A stretch of DNA of 64,000 nt, taken from Glycocaulis profundi (GTDB lineage: Bacteria > Pseudomonadota > Alphaproteobacteria > Caulobacterales > Maricaulaceae). Shown here piece after piece: positions 53,592 to 62,835 of this stretch. Numbering within the stretch: the stretch's first letter is position 1; each line of letters begins with the position of its first letter. The notes beneath the pieces were generated by a model, which was not told the DNA's origin, did not search any database, and saw only the letters and a program-made list of their open reading frames with translations. The DNA lies in assembly GCA_007050995.1 (NCBI GenBank), contig VJOU01000003.1:124001-188000 (forward strand). Reading direction: 5' to 3'. The position numbers were made by a program, and so were the translations under genes.

Positions 53592-55097
53592 ATGTCAGAC
53601 GCGCGCATCCGCAAGATCGTCATCGTGGGCGGAGGGACCGCCGGCTGGATGACCGCCGCCTGCCTCTCGCGCCTGCTGGGCGAGGACTATGCCGACATCA
53701 CGCTGGTGGAATCGGACGCCATCGGAATCGTGGGCGTGGGCGAGGCGACCATCCCCCAGATCAGGATTTTCAACGAGCTGCTGGGGCTGGACGAAGACGA
53801 TTTCATGCGGCGCACCCAGGGCTCGTTCAAGCTGGGCATCCAGTTCATCGACTGGGGGCGCAGGGGCCACACCTATTTCCATCCCTTCGGTCCGTTCGGC
53901 GTGGACATGCTGGGCGTCAGCTTCCACGCCTACTGGCTGAGGATGATGCATGCGGGCCGGGCCGATCCGATCACGGATTTCTCCCTGCAGTCGGTCGCCG
54001 CCGAGCGGGGCCGCTTCATGCGCCCGATCAAGGCGGGCCAGTCGCCGCTGTCCAACATCGCCTACGCCTTCCATTTCGACGCCGCGCTGTATGCGAAATT
54101 CCTGCGCGAATTCTCCGAAGTCCGGGGCGTGACCCGCCGCGAGGGCAAGGTGGTCCAGGTCCATCAGCGCGGCGAGGACGGCTTCATCGAGGCCGTCGAG
54201 CTGGAAAGCGGCGAGCGGATCGAGGGCGAGCTGTTCATCGACTGCTCGGGCTTCCGCGGCCTGCTGATTGAGCAGACCCTGAAGGCGGGCTACGAGGACT
54301 GGACCCACTGGCTGCCCTGCGACCGGGCGATGGCGGTGCCCTGCGAGCACGGCACGGGCGAGTTCACCCCCTACACCCGCTCGACCGCCCGCGAGGCGGG
54401 CTGGCAGTGGCGCATCCCGCTCCAGCACCGGGTCGGCAACGGATACGTCTATTCCAGCCAGCACATCTCCGACGACGAGGCCGCGGCCACCCTGCTGGCC
54501 AATCTCGACGGCGAGGCGCTGGCCGATCCGCGCCCGCTGCGCTTCGTGACCGGGCGACGCAGATCGGCCTGGGTGAAGAACTGCGTGGCGCTGGGGCTGG
54601 CCTCGGGCTTCCTGGAGCCTCTGGAGTCCACGTCGATCCACCTCATCCAGTCGGGCATCGCCCGGCTGATGGCCATGTTCCCCGACCGCAGTTTCGATCC
54701 GGCGACCATCGCGCGCTACAACCGCGTGGTGAAGCGCGAGTTCGAGCAGGTCCGCGACTTCATCGTCCTGCACTACAACGTCACCGAACGCGACGATACG
54801 GCCTTCTGGGACCATGTGCGCACCATGGACGTGCCCGACAGCCTGCAGGAGAAATACGACATCTTCGCCCACACCGGCCGGGTGTTCCGCGAGAACGAGG
54901 AGCTGTTCAACGACACCAGCTGGTTCGCGGTGATGATCGGCCAGGGGATGAAACCGGCCGCCTACGACCCGATGGCGGACGTGATCAGCCTCGACGAGAC
55001 GGAAAAGCGCCTCGCCCACATCCGCGAGACCATCTCCAACTCCGCCGACTACATGCCCACCCACACCAATTTCATCGGCCAGAACTGCGCGGCGTAG
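53592..55097 (+). CDS. Tryptophan 7-halogenase family protein 3 (catalytic)
   Basis: Protein of 501 residues with 'GGGTAGW' near residue 15, '[11 protein letters not shown]' carrying the catalytic Lys near residue 81, '[15 protein letters not shown]' and '[11 protein letters not shown]'. GGGGAGGG precedes the ATG at 53592 by 3-4 bases; a much longer in-frame opening upstream is a shadow of the previous gene. The substrate-facing middle region ('[12 protein letters not shown]', 'SNIAYAFHF') differs from its neighbour, so the paralogues may act on different sites or substrates. Confidence 0.9.
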   Translation: MSDARIRKIVIVGGGTAGWMTAACLSRLLGEDYADITLVESDAIGIVGVGEATIPQIRIFNELLGLDEDDFMRRTQGSFKLGIQFIDWGRRGHTYFHPFGPFGVDMLGVSFHAYWLRMMHAGRADPITDFSLQSVAAERGRFMRPIKAGQSPLSNIAYAFHFDAALYAKFLREFSEVRGVTRREGKVVQVHQRGEDGFIEAVELESGERIEGELFIDCSGFRGLLIEQTLKAGYEDWTHWLPCDRAMAVPCEHGTGEFTPYTRSTAREAGWQWRIPLQHRVGNGYVYSSQHISDDEAAATLLANLDGEALADPRPLRFVTGRRRSAWVKNCVALGLASGFLEPLESTSIHLIQSGIARLMAMFPDRSFDPATIARYNRVVKREFEQVRDFIVLHYNVTERDDTAFWDHVRTMDVPDSLQEKYDIFAHTGRVFRENEELFNDTSWFAVMIGQGMKPAAYDPMADVISLDETEKRLAHIRETISNSADYMPTHTNFIGQNCAA

Positions 55098-55106
55098 GAG
55101 TTTCTC

Positions 55107-55514
55107 ATGGACGCAAGCCACCGCGCTGATGCGGAAACCCACATCGAGACGTATCGGTCCAGATATGGCATCGAAATCGATTTGGAACTCTACGATCTCA
55201 CCCCGGAAAACTGGGCCGCAAATTACATACCGTTCCACGACACAGCAGGCTGCTATCTTTTCTATTCTGAGGATGGCGACCTTCTCTATGTCGGGAAAGC
55301 CTCGCTCAAGAACAATCTGGGCCGCCGCATCGACAGCTACTTCCAAAGCAACCCTTTCGCGCCGCACCCCCACCACCGCTGGAGCGCCCCGCCGCGTTAT
55401 GCTCTGGTAGTGAAGGTCGCAGAGCCTTGGGAAGCTCCATCTCTGGAGGAATACCTGATCGCCAAGCTCAATCCCCGCGACAACACGCTCGGGATCAAAC
55501 CTCCCCCCGCCTGA
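55107..55514 (+). CDS. GIY-YIG nuclease family protein
   Basis: Protein of 135 residues. The GIY-YIG core is visible as 'GCYLFYSEDGDLLYVGKAS' (G-x-Y ... L-Y-V-G), the Arg in 'LGRRIDSYF', and the metal-binding Glu with its usual context in 'LEEYLIAKLNPRDN'. A catalytic role in DNA cleavage is plausible but the protein lacks any extra DNA-binding domain. GGAG lies about 7 bases before the ATG. Its base composition is visibly more AT-rich than the genes on both sides, which suggests recent acquisition. Function within this locus is unclear. Confidence 0.8.
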   Translation: MDASHRADAETHIETYRSRYGIEIDLELYDLTPENWAANYIPFHDTAGCYLFYSEDGDLLYVGKASLKNNLGRRIDSYFQSNPFAPHPHHRWSAPPRYALVVKVAEPWEAPSLEEYLIAKLNPRDNTLGIKPPPA

Positions 55515-55551
55515 CTTCGATTTCCCTTGCCCTCCCCCTCCCCGCTTGAAA

Positions 55552-55565
55552 TGATAGCGCTAACA
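55552..55565. promoter_or_regulatory. LacI-type operator upstream of GH43
   Basis: TGATAGCGCTAACA, 32 bases before the GH43 ATG, identical to the minus-strand reading of the GH9 site and one base from the receptor site. A TTGAAA hexamer directly precedes it (55546-55551), so it would cover the promoter spacer. Confidence 0.7.
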
Positions 55566-55597
55566 CGATCCGTCAGAGATCCCAGGGAGGACGAGGA

Positions 55598-57286
55598 ATG
55601 AGACCCATCCGCACGTTGATGGCGGGCTGCGCGCTCGTCGCGCTGGCCGCTCCGGCCTTCGGCCAGCAGGCCCGGTTCGAGCAGTTCCGCTATGCCGGCG
55701 CCGACCCGGTCCACGCGGAGGTCTCCGCCGGCCCCGGCGAATATCTCAACCCGGTGCTGGCGGGCTTCTATCCCGATCCGAACATTCTTCAGGTGGGCGG
55801 CGACTACTACATCACCACCTCCACCTTCGCCTATTTCCCCGGCCTGCCGATCTTCCATTCCACCGACCTGGTCAGCTGGACCCAGATCGGCAACGCGCTG
55901 GACCGCGAGGACATGGTCGATTTCGGCGATCTGGGCCTGTCGCGCGGCATCTTCGCGCCCGCCATGGCCCACCATGACGGCCTGTTCTACATGCTCAACA
56001 CCTGCGTGGACTGCGGGGACAATTTCCTGATCACCGCGGACGATCCCGCCGGGCCGTGGTCGGAGCCGGTCTGGCTGCCCGATCTGGCGGGCGGCATCGA
56101 TCCCTCCCTTTTCATCGACGAGGACGGCCGCGCCTTCCTGCTCAACAACGGCCCGCCCGACCGCGAGCCCGAATATGACGGCCACCGCGCGGTCTGGATC
56201 CAGGAGTTCGATCTCGACACGCTGCAGACCTTCGGCCCGCGCACGGTTCTGATCGACGGCGGGGTGGACTTCTCCGAGCAGCCGATCTGGATCGAGGGGC
56301 CGCACATCTACAAGGTGGATGGCGAATACTTCCTCATCGCCGCGGAGGGCGGCACGGCGGTCAACCATTCCCAGGTCGTGCTCAAGAGCGACCGCCCCGA
56401 CGGCCCCTACGAGCCGTGGGAGGGCAATCCGATCCTGACCCAGCGCGATCTCGATCCCGACCGCCCCCACCCCATCACCTCGGCGGGCCACGCCAGCTTC
56501 GTGACCACGCCCTCGGGCGAATGGTGGTCCACCTTCCTGGCCGTCAGGCCTTATGAAGGCGACAGCTACAACACCGGGCGGGAGACCTTCCTGATGCCCG
56601 TGCGATGGGAGGACGGCTGGCCGGTGATGACCGAAAAGGGCGAGGAGATTCCCTACGTCCACGCCCGCCCCGACCTGCCCGAGGCCGAGGCGCCGCCCCT
56701 GCCCACCACCGGCCCGTTCGAGGTCGAGGAGGACTTCTCCGGCCCCGAGCTCGGCCCCCACTGGATGAGCTTCCGGCGCGGCCATCAGGACTGGGCCGAT
56801 CTGAGCGAGCCGGGCGTTCTGGTCCTGACCGCGCGCGCCGAGGGGCTGGGCCACAACGCCAGTCCCTCCTATGTCGGCCGCCGCCAGCAGCACATCCACG
56901 CCGAGGCGTCCGTGGCCGTCAGCTTTGCGCCCGAGGCCGAAGGCCAGCGCGCCGGGCTCGCCTGGGTGCAGAGCGATGAATACTGGTACGCGCTGACCGT
57001 GGCGCGGCTGGACGGTGAGGACATCATCGCGCTCGAACGCCGCGCCGGGCCGGACGAGGATCGCGACGGCGACCTGATCGCCTCCGCCCCCCTGCCGGTC
57101 GAGGCCGGCCAGACCGTCCACTTCCGGGCCGTGGCCCGCGCGGACGAATACGACTTCCTCTACAGCGCGGACGGTGAAGACTGGACCATGCTGGAAGAAG
57201 GCGCGGACGGCACGATCCTGTCCACCCATGTCGCGGGCGGCTTCGTCGGCGCCACCATGGGTCCCTACGCCTACGCCCCGGAGTGA
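55598..57286 (+). CDS. Glycoside hydrolase family 43 (beta-xylosidase/arabinofuranosidase type)
   Basis: Secreted enzyme of 562 residues with a signal peptide (cleavage near residue 22). The five-bladed GH43 propeller has the three catalytic acids: Asp60 in 'FYPDPNI' (base), Asp168 in 'GIDPSLF' (pKa modulator) and Glu233 in 'WIEGPHIY' (acid). A C-terminal concanavalin-like domain of about 190 residues follows ('VEEDFSGPELGPHWMSFR' onward), as in GH43 beta-xylosidases. It should trim xylo-oligosaccharides made by the GH10 xylanase. GGGAGGACGAGG precedes the ATG. It has its own LacI-type operator. Confidence 0.92.
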   Translation: MRPIRTLMAGCALVALAAPAFGQQARFEQFRYAGADPVHAEVSAGPGEYLNPVLAGFYPDPNILQVGGDYYITTSTFAYFPGLPIFHSTDLVSWTQIGNALDREDMVDFGDLGLSRGIFAPAMAHHDGLFYMLNTCVDCGDNFLITADDPAGPWSEPVWLPDLAGGIDPSLFIDEDGRAFLLNNGPPDREPEYDGHRAVWIQEFDLDTLQTFGPRTVLIDGGVDFSEQPIWIEGPHIYKVDGEYFLIAAEGGTAVNHSQVVLKSDRPDGPYEPWEGNPILTQRDLDPDRPHPITSAGHASFVTTPSGEWWSTFLAVRPYEGDSYNTGRETFLMPVRWEDGWPVMTEKGEEIPYVHARPDLPEAEAPPLPTTGPFEVEEDFSGPELGPHWMSFRRGHQDWADLSEPGVLVLTARAEGLGHNASPSYVGRRQQHIHAEASVAVSFAPEAEGQRAGLAWVQSDEYWYALTVARLDGEDIIALERRAGPDEDRDGDLIASAPLPVEAGQTVHFRAVARADEYDFLYSADGEDWTMLEEGADGTILSTHVAGGFVGATMGPYAYAPE

Positions 57287-57302
57287 TCCCGCAGGCGCGG
57301 GA
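57287..57302. terminator. Weak hairpin between GH43 and der
   Basis: TCCCGC-AGGC-GCGGGA, a 6-base stem right after the GH43 stop and before the convergent der stop. It has no T-run, so termination is uncertain. Confidence 0.35.
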
Positions 57303-57305
57303 AAC

Positions 57306-58676
57306 CTAGTCCTTGTCCACGTAGGGGTTCCGGCCCGCCTTCACGATGAGGCGGATCGGGACCCCGGGCATGTCGAAGGCCTGGCGCAGGCCGTTGATCA
57401 GATAGCGCTTGTAGCTTTCAGGCAGGTGCGCGGCGCGCGAAGCCATCAGCACGAAGGTCGGCGGGCGGCCCTTGGTCTGCGCCATGTATTTCAGGCGCAC
57501 CCGGCGACCGTCCACGGCGGGGGGCGGGTGGCGCTCGGTCATCTCGCGCAGCCAGTCATTGAGATCGCGCGTCTTGACCTTGGCCGCCCAGTTGCGGTGA
57601 AGGCCCGCCACCGCGGGCATGATGCGGTCCAGCCCCCGGCCCGTGCCGGCGGAAACCGGCACCATGGGCGCGCCCTTGACCTGAGGCAGCAGCCGGTCGA
57701 ACTCCAGTTGGAGCTCCTTGAGGGCCGCGGGCTTGTCGGTGACCGTGTCCCACTTGGAGATCAGCACGACCAGACCCCGGCCCTCCTCGGCCACGCGGTC
57801 GGCGATGATCAGGTCCTGTTTCTCGAACGGGCGCTCAGCGTCCACCAGCAGCAGGACGATCTCCGCGAACTTGATGGCGCGCAGGGTGTCCGCCGCGCTC
57901 ATCCGCTCCAGCCGGTCGTCCACCTTGCCGCGTTTTCTCAGGCCCGCGGTGTCGTGCAGGCGGACGCGGCGGCCCTCCCACTCCCATTCCACCGCGATGG
58001 CGTCGCGCGTGAGCCCCGCCTCGGGTCCTGTGATCAGGCGGTCTTCGCCGATCAGGGCATTGACCAGCGTGGACTTGCCCACGTTCGGGCGGCCCACGAC
58101 CGCGATGCGCAGCGGCGGGGTGTCGCCGTCTTCGTCGTCCTCGGCGTCGGGATCGAATTCAGGCTCGGCCTCGTACGTGCCCATCGTCTCCATGGCGGCG
58201 CGCAGGGCGGCGTACAGGTCGCCCATGCCCTCGCCATGGGCCGCGGAGATGTCCACCGGCTCGCCCAGACCCAGCGCGTAGGCCTCCATAGAGCCGTCCG
58301 CGCCCTGCCGTCCCTCGCGCTTGTTGACCGCCAGAATGACGGGCTTGGAGGTGCGGCGCAGGATTTCCGCGAAGCGCTCGTCCAGCCCCGTCACGCCCTC
58401 GCGCCCGTCGATCAGGAACACGCAGATGTCGGCGTCCTGAAGGGCGCGTTCGGTCTGAATGCGCATCCGCTCTTCGATGCCGCCGGGCGCGTCTTCATAG
58501 CCCGCGGTGTCGATCAGGCGCAGGTCGATGTCGCCCAGACGGCCCATCGCCTCCTTGCGGTCGCGCGTGACGCCCGGACGGTCGTCCACCATGGCGAGCG
58601 GTTTGCCCGCCAACCGGTTGAACAGGGTCGATTTGCCCACGTTGGGGCGGCCCACGATGGCCAGTCTCGGCGTCAT
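57306..58676 (-). CDS. der: Ribosome biogenesis GTPase Der (EngA)
   Basis: Protein of 456 residues with two tandem G domains, each with a G1 loop ('GRPNVGKSTLFNRL' near residue 8 and 'GRPNVGKSTLVNAL' near residue 195), D-T-A-G switches and N-K-x-D-type bases ('AVNKREG', 'LISKWD'), followed by the C-terminal KH-like domain. It assists assembly of the 50S ribosomal subunit. It is the last gene of the TPR/bamB/der group, 33 bases after bamB. Confidence 0.96.
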   Translation of the reverse strand: MTPRLAIVGRPNVGKSTLFNRLAGKPLAMVDDRPGVTRDRKEAMGRLGDIDLRLIDTAGYEDAPGGIEERMRIQTERALQDADICVFLIDGREGVTGLDERFAEILRRTSKPVILAVNKREGRQGADGSMEAYALGLGEPVDISAAHGEGMGDLYAALRAAMETMGTYEAEPEFDPDAEDDEDGDTPPLRIAVVGRPNVGKSTLVNALIGEDRLITGPEAGLTRDAIAVEWEWEGRRVRLHDTAGLRKRGKVDDRLERMSAADTLRAIKFAEIVLLLVDAERPFEKQDLIIADRVAEEGRGLVVLISKWDTVTDKPAALKELQLEFDRLLPQVKGAPMVPVSAGTGRGLDRIMPAVAGLHRNWAAKVKTRDLNDWLREMTERHPPPAVDGRRVRLKYMAQTKGRPPTFVLMASRAAHLPESYKRYLINGLRQAFDMPGVPIRLIVKAGRNPYVDKD

Positions 58677-58709
58677 CGCCCGATGCCTTTCCCGGCCCCG
58701 TCAGGACCT

Positions 58710-60140
58710 CTAGCGGTACGCCGACAGGCGGCCGTCGTCGGTCAGGACGTAGACCGTCTCATTCGCGATCACAGGCGCGATGAAAGCGTCGCCCCGCAGA
58801 TTGCGGCTTTCCTGACGCTCGCCGGTGACCGGATCGAGTATCGCCAGTTCGCCGTTCGAGCCCGCGACCAGCAGGCGGTTGCCCGCCATGATCGGTCCGG
58901 CCCAGGCGATGCGGTTGCGGCGGCGGCGCTCATTGGCGAACTGCTGCAGCTCGGTGATCCACTGCACCTCGCCGGTGCGGCGGTTCATGGCCACGACCGC
59001 GGCCTCGGTGGTCACGATGAACAGGAACTCGCCCGCGACCCACGGCGCGGTCAGGCCGCCCGCCGGGGCGTCCCAGATCCGCTCGCCCGAACGCAGGTCC
59101 AGCGCGGTCATGATGCCCGAATGGCTCATGGCGTAGACGGTGTTCTCGGTCACCACCGGGCTGCCGGCGATGTCGTTGATCGAGGAAAGCGGCGTCAGAC
59201 CGCCCGCGCGGGTCAGGGAGTCCGACCACAGCACGGCGCCGTTCTGAACGCGCAGCGCGACGATCTCGCCGGAGCTGAACGGGGCGACCACCACTTCGCC
59301 GGAGACCGCCACGGACGGGGCCGTGATCAGGCGCGCGGTCTCGGCGATGGCGGCGTGGGTCCACTGCACCGAGCCTGTGGCCGCGTTCATGGCCATCAGC
59401 TCGTTTTCCTGCGTGATGGCGAAGACCCGGCCGTCGGCCACCTTGGGCGCGCTCTGGAAGGGGCTGAACGCCTCGGCCCGCCACACTTCGCTGCCATTGG
59501 CCGCATCCAGCGCGACCAGGAAGCGCCCGCCTGAGTGCGCGAAGACGCGGTTGCCTTCCACCGCGACGCCGCCGCCAAAGCTCATCGTCTCGTCGCCGCC
59601 CGGCGCTCGGCCATCACCAAGGAAGGGGATGCGCGCGCTCAGGCCGCGGTCTTCGCGTTCGCCGCTGGCCTGCGTATTGGCGCGAAGCCGGGTGGACCAG
59701 CGCTCACGGCCGTCCTGGGCGTCGCGGGCGGAGACCCGCCCCGCCGCGTCCACGGTGAAGATCACGCCGTCCTGAACGACCGGGCGCGCGTTGATCCGGC
59801 GCTCGCGGTTCGACCCCGCGCCGACATTCACCCGCCAGACCGGCTCCAGCGCGCCGCGCGCCTGGGTGTGCTGCATGGCGTTGGTGGGAAAGCCGTCCGG
59901 CTGGGGCCAGCGGTCGTTCACGTAGGCCGGGGGCAGCGTGACCGCGCGCGGTCCGCCTTCGGGCGCGCTCAGGCGCTGCTCCATCGTGAGAACGGAGACC
60001 CGGTCCTCCATGGGAGGCGCGTTCGGGTCGACGCGGTCGCGGCCGAACGGGTTGATCCGGTCGAGCGTCTGGCAGCCCGACAGAACGACGGCGCCCGCCG
60101 CGATGGCGGCGAGAAGGGCGGTGCGGGTCAAGACGGTCAC
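58710..60140 (-). CDS. bamB: Outer membrane assembly lipoprotein BamB
   Basis: Protein of 476 residues with a lipobox L-S-G-C (Cys23) and an eight-bladed PQQ-type propeller ('GRVSARDAQDGRERW', 'VALDAANGSEVWRAEAF', 'GEIVALRVQNGAVLW', 'MTALDLRSGERIWDAP', 'VVAMNRRTGEVQW', 'LAILDPVTGE'). It is a subunit of the BAM complex that inserts outer-membrane proteins. The start overlaps the TPR gene stop by 4 bases. It is longer than E. coli BamB by about 80 residues, mainly at the N-terminus. Confidence 0.93.
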   Translation of the reverse strand: MTVLTRTALLAAIAAGAVVLSGCQTLDRINPFGRDRVDPNAPPMEDRVSVLTMEQRLSAPEGGPRAVTLPPAYVNDRWPQPDGFPTNAMQHTQARGALEPVWRVNVGAGSNRERRINARPVVQDGVIFTVDAAGRVSARDAQDGRERWSTRLRANTQASGEREDRGLSARIPFLGDGRAPGGDETMSFGGGVAVEGNRVFAHSGGRFLVALDAANGSEVWRAEAFSPFQSAPKVADGRVFAITQENELMAMNAATGSVQWTHAAIAETARLITAPSVAVSGEVVVAPFSSGEIVALRVQNGAVLWSDSLTRAGGLTPLSSINDIAGSPVVTENTVYAMSHSGIMTALDLRSGERIWDAPAGGLTAPWVAGEFLFIVTTEAAVVAMNRRTGEVQWITELQQFANERRRRNRIAWAGPIMAGNRLLVAGSNGELAILDPVTGERQESRNLRGDAFIAPVIANETVYVLTDDGRLSAYR

Positions 60141-60988
60141 GCTCCGTCCTCCTCTTCAATTGCGGGGTCCGCGGGGGGCGCGGCGTCAGGCTCGGGCGCG
60201 GTCTGCACGCCGGCGGCGGCCTCGGCGGGCATCTCTCCGCCGAGCGGGTCGGATTCGACCGGCGCCGCCTCGGGCAGCAGGCCGGACGGATCGGCCGCGT
60301 CCTCGCCCATCACGGCGGGCAGGGCGTCGGCGGCGGGCAGCGGCGCGCGCACGTTGATCAGCGCCAGCGCCTCGGCGGCCCGGCGGCGCAGCCCCTGGGG
60401 CGCGTCCAGCGCGGACTGGATGAACTGGTACTGGCGGCGCGCCTCGTCCCAGCGCTCGTCGCGCAGGGCGGCAGCGCCGATCAGCTCGCGCGCCAGCAGG
60501 GCCTGCGCGGGATCGGCGGTCAGAAGCGGCTCCAGCCGCAGACGGATGTCGTCGGCCGACAGCACGTCGAATCCGGCCAGCGCGCTGCGATAGCGGGCGA
60601 GATCGCGGATCAGGGCGGCGGGCGAGCGCTGGACGGCTTCGTCATAGAGCTGCATCGCGCGCTCGAAATCGCCGTCCTCCTCGGCCATCGCGGCGCGCTG
60701 CATCAGCGCCAGCGTGGCATAGCCGCGCGGTCCGTCTTCCGACATCGCCGCGAAACCCGCCTCGGCGCCCTCACGGTCGCCGCCCTCCAGCGCGTCCCGC
60801 GCGGCGTAGAAGCGCTCGGACGCCTCCTCGGCCTGGCCCTCGGACCACGCCTTCCAGGCTTCGTTGCCCGCCACGCCCAGCACGATCGCCAGCGCCACCG
60901 CGCCCACGATCGGGCCCCACTTCTTCAAGAGGGACTTGTAGCGCTCCTGGCGCAGCTCTTCTTCAACTTCGTCGAAAACGTCGACCAA
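60137..60988 (-). CDS. YfgM-like TPR membrane protein
   Basis: Protein of 283 residues with a cytoplasmic N-terminus 'VFDEVEEELRQERYKSLLKKWGP', one membrane span (about residues 29-46) and a periplasmic helical repeat domain, then an acidic Pro/Ala tail. This is the layout of YfgM, an ancillary subunit of the SecYEG translocon that works with periplasmic chaperones. Its position before bamB and der is the same as in many proteobacteria. Confidence 0.88.
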   Translation of the reverse strand: MVDVFDEVEEELRQERYKSLLKKWGPIVGAVALAIVLGVAGNEAWKAWSEGQAEEASERFYAARDALEGGDREGAEAGFAAMSEDGPRGYATLALMQRAAMAEEDGDFERAMQLYDEAVQRSPAALIRDLARYRSALAGFDVLSADDIRLRLEPLLTADPAQALLARELIGAAALRDERWDEARRQYQFIQSALDAPQGLRRRAAEALALINVRAPLPAADALPAVMGEDAADPSGLLPEAAPVESDPLGGEMPAEAAAGVQTAPEPDAAPPADPAIEEEDGA

Positions 60989-61069
60989 GACGGATGCCTC
61001 GCGTCATAGGAAAATATCGCGCGGACCCTAGCGGGGCGGGGGCGGCGCGGCAATACGCGGGCGCCGCTG

Positions 61070-61894
61070 TCAGCGTTTCGCGCGATAGACCTGATCGGGA
61101 CCGGGAAAGGCGCGCGACCGGACGTCTTTGGCGTAGGACTCCGCCGCTTCGGAGATCAGCGACTTGAGGTCCGCGTAGCGTTTGACGAAACGGGGCGTCC
61201 AGTCGAACTGGCCCAGCATGTCGTTGGTGACCAGAATCTGCCCGTCGCAGGTGGCCGACGCCCCGATGCCGATGGTGGGGGCCTTGACCGCCTTGGTGAT
61301 CTCTTCGGCCAGATCCTCGGCCACGCCCTCGACCACGATGGCGAAGGCGCCCGCCTCGTCGGCGGCGCGGGCCTCGTCGAGCACTCGCCGGCGGCTCTCC
61401 TCGTCGCGGCCCTTGGCCTTGAACCCGCCCTCGGCGAGCGCGGCCTGGGGCCTCAGGCCCACATGGGCGATCACGGGCACGGCGCGCTCGGCCAGATAGC
61501 GGATGGTCTCGGCGATGTAGACTCCGCTCTCGAGCTTGACCGCCTGCGCCCCGGTCTCGCGCAGCACCCGGGCGGCGTTGTCGAAGGCCTGCCCGGGATC
61601 GCGCTCATAGCTGGAGAAGGGCATGTCCACCACGACCATGGCGCGCGACGCCCCGCGCATGACCGCCTGCCCGTGCAGGATCATCATCTCCAGCGTGACC
61701 GGAATGGTGTTGGGCAGGCCGTGCACGACCATGCCCACCGAATCCCCCACCAGCAGCAGGTCGCAGTGCGGATCGAGCAGCGCCGCGGTGGGCGCGTCAT
61801 AGGCGGTCAGGCACACGATGGGCTCGCCGCCCTTGCGCGCGCGGATGTCGGGCGGGGTGACCCGCTTGACCGGGCTCGGGCTCTGGGCGGACAT
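61070..61894 (-). CDS. panB: 3-methyl-2-oxobutanoate hydroxymethyltransferase
   Basis: Enzyme of 274 residues making ketopantoate for pantothenate and CoA synthesis. Signatures: '[30 protein letters not shown]', '[13 protein letters not shown]', 'AVKLESGV', '[10 protein letters not shown]' and '[21 protein letters not shown]'. The metal ligands (D in 'VGDSVG', D in 'VVDMPF') are present. panC is not adjacent; the neighbours are unrelated. The gap 60989-61069 holds no gene. Confidence 0.95.
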   Translation of the reverse strand: MSAQSPSPVKRVTPPDIRARKGGEPIVCLTAYDAPTAALLDPHCDLLLVGDSVGMVVHGLPNTIPVTLEMMILHGQAVMRGASRAMVVVDMPFSSYERDPGQAFDNAARVLRETGAQAVKLESGVYIAETIRYLAERAVPVIAHVGLRPQAALAEGGFKAKGRDEESRRRVLDEARAADEAGAFAIVVEGVAEDLAEEITKAVKAPTIGIGASATCDGQILVTNDMLGQFDWTPRFVKRYADLKSLISEAAESYAKDVRSRAFPGPDQVYRAKR

Positions 61895-61968
61895 GGGCGG
61901 GCCTCCAGCTTGTGAACGCGGCGCAGCCTAGCGGCCTTTCGCGCCTGCACAATACCCGATCCGGTCCC

Positions 61969-62277
61969 CTATCGCCGCGCCCCGGCCACCCGGTCGCCGA
62001 ACACCATCGCCACGCCCGCAAGCACCAGACCCGCCACGATCACGGGCAGGCTGGCCGCCTCGTCGGGCAGCAGGGCCAGTTCAGGCATCTGAAACAGCGA
62101 CACCGCCGCGACCGCCGCACCGGCCAGCCCCGCGCCGGTCAGCACCAGCGCCCGCCAGCGGCGGGGCCGCTCGATCCGGTCCATCACGGCGGCGGTGAAA
62201 TCAGGCTCGGGCCGCCTGGGCGCGGCCTCGGCGAACATCGCGCCGAGCCGGGCGTCGAAATCGTCTTGATGGCTCAT
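61969..62277 (-). CDS. Putative anti-sigma factor / small membrane protein
   Basis: Protein of 102 residues with an N-terminal cytoplasmic segment of about 40 residues and two membrane spans (about 41-60 and 76-95). It starts 4 bases before the end of the ECF sigma gene (ATGA overlap), the usual place and size for a cognate membrane anti-sigma factor. No zinc-binding motif is present. The assignment rests on context. Confidence 0.65.
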   Translation of the reverse strand: MSHQDDFDARLGAMFAEAAPRRPEPDFTAAVMDRIERPRRWRALVLTGAGLAGAAVAAVSLFQMPELALLPDEAASLPVIVAGLVLAGVAMVFGDRVAGARR

Positions 62278-62813
62278 GCCGCGTTCTCCCTGGCCTCGAA
62301 CCAGGCTTTCAGCCTGTCCCGGCCTCTGTTGACATGGGATTTGACCGTCCCGAGGGGAAGCCCGGTGGCCTCGGCCACCTCAGGATGGCTCATCCCCGCC
62401 GAATAGGCGAGCACCACGCAGGTCCGCTCGTCCTCCTTCAGGGTCGCCAGCGCGCGGTCGAGATCCAGTCCCATGCCGGCCATGTCCGAAGGACGCTCCT
62501 CGGTGTCCGCTTCCGCGCCGTAGCGCTCCTTCATACGCGCCTCTGACCGCCCCTTGCGGGCGGCCATCAGAAACTCGGTGTACGCGACGCGGCAGATCCA
62601 GCTCTTGAAGCTGCCCCGCCCCGAGTAGCTGGCGATCTTGCGGTGCGCCTTCACGAAGGCGTCCTGGGCGATGTCGTCGGCCCGCGCCGGATCGCGGGTC
62701 AGCCGGACCAGCAGGCCGCGCACGGCGCACTGGTGGCGCCGCACGAGCTCCGCGAAAGCCCGGTCGTCCCGCGCCGCCGCCAGGGCGGCCAGCTCCTCGT
62801 CGGTGGCGATCAC
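62274..62813 (-). CDS. ECF RNA polymerase sigma factor
   Basis: Protein of about 179 residues with sigma region 2 ('DDIAQDAFVKAHRKIASYSGRGSFKSWICRVAYTEFL') and region 4 ('LKEDERTCVVLAYSAGMSHPEVAEATGLPLGTVKSHVNRGRDRLK'). A GTG at 62813 is the likely start: AAGGA lies about 10 bases upstream and it avoids overlap with the preceding gene. A TTG at 62867 is a possible longer start. It is coupled to the putative anti-sigma gene. The inducing signal is unknown. Confidence 0.88.
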   Translation of the reverse strand: MIATDEELAALAAARDDRAFAELVRRHQCAVRGLLVRLTRDPARADDIAQDAFVKAHRKIASYSGRGSFKSWICRVAYTEFLMAARKGRSEARMKERYGAEADTEERPSDMAGMGLDLDRALATLKEDERTCVVLAYSAGMSHPEVAEATGLPLGTVKSHVNRGRDRLKAWFEARENAA

Positions 62814-62835
62814 GCGCCCGCCGTCCTTTCCGGCC

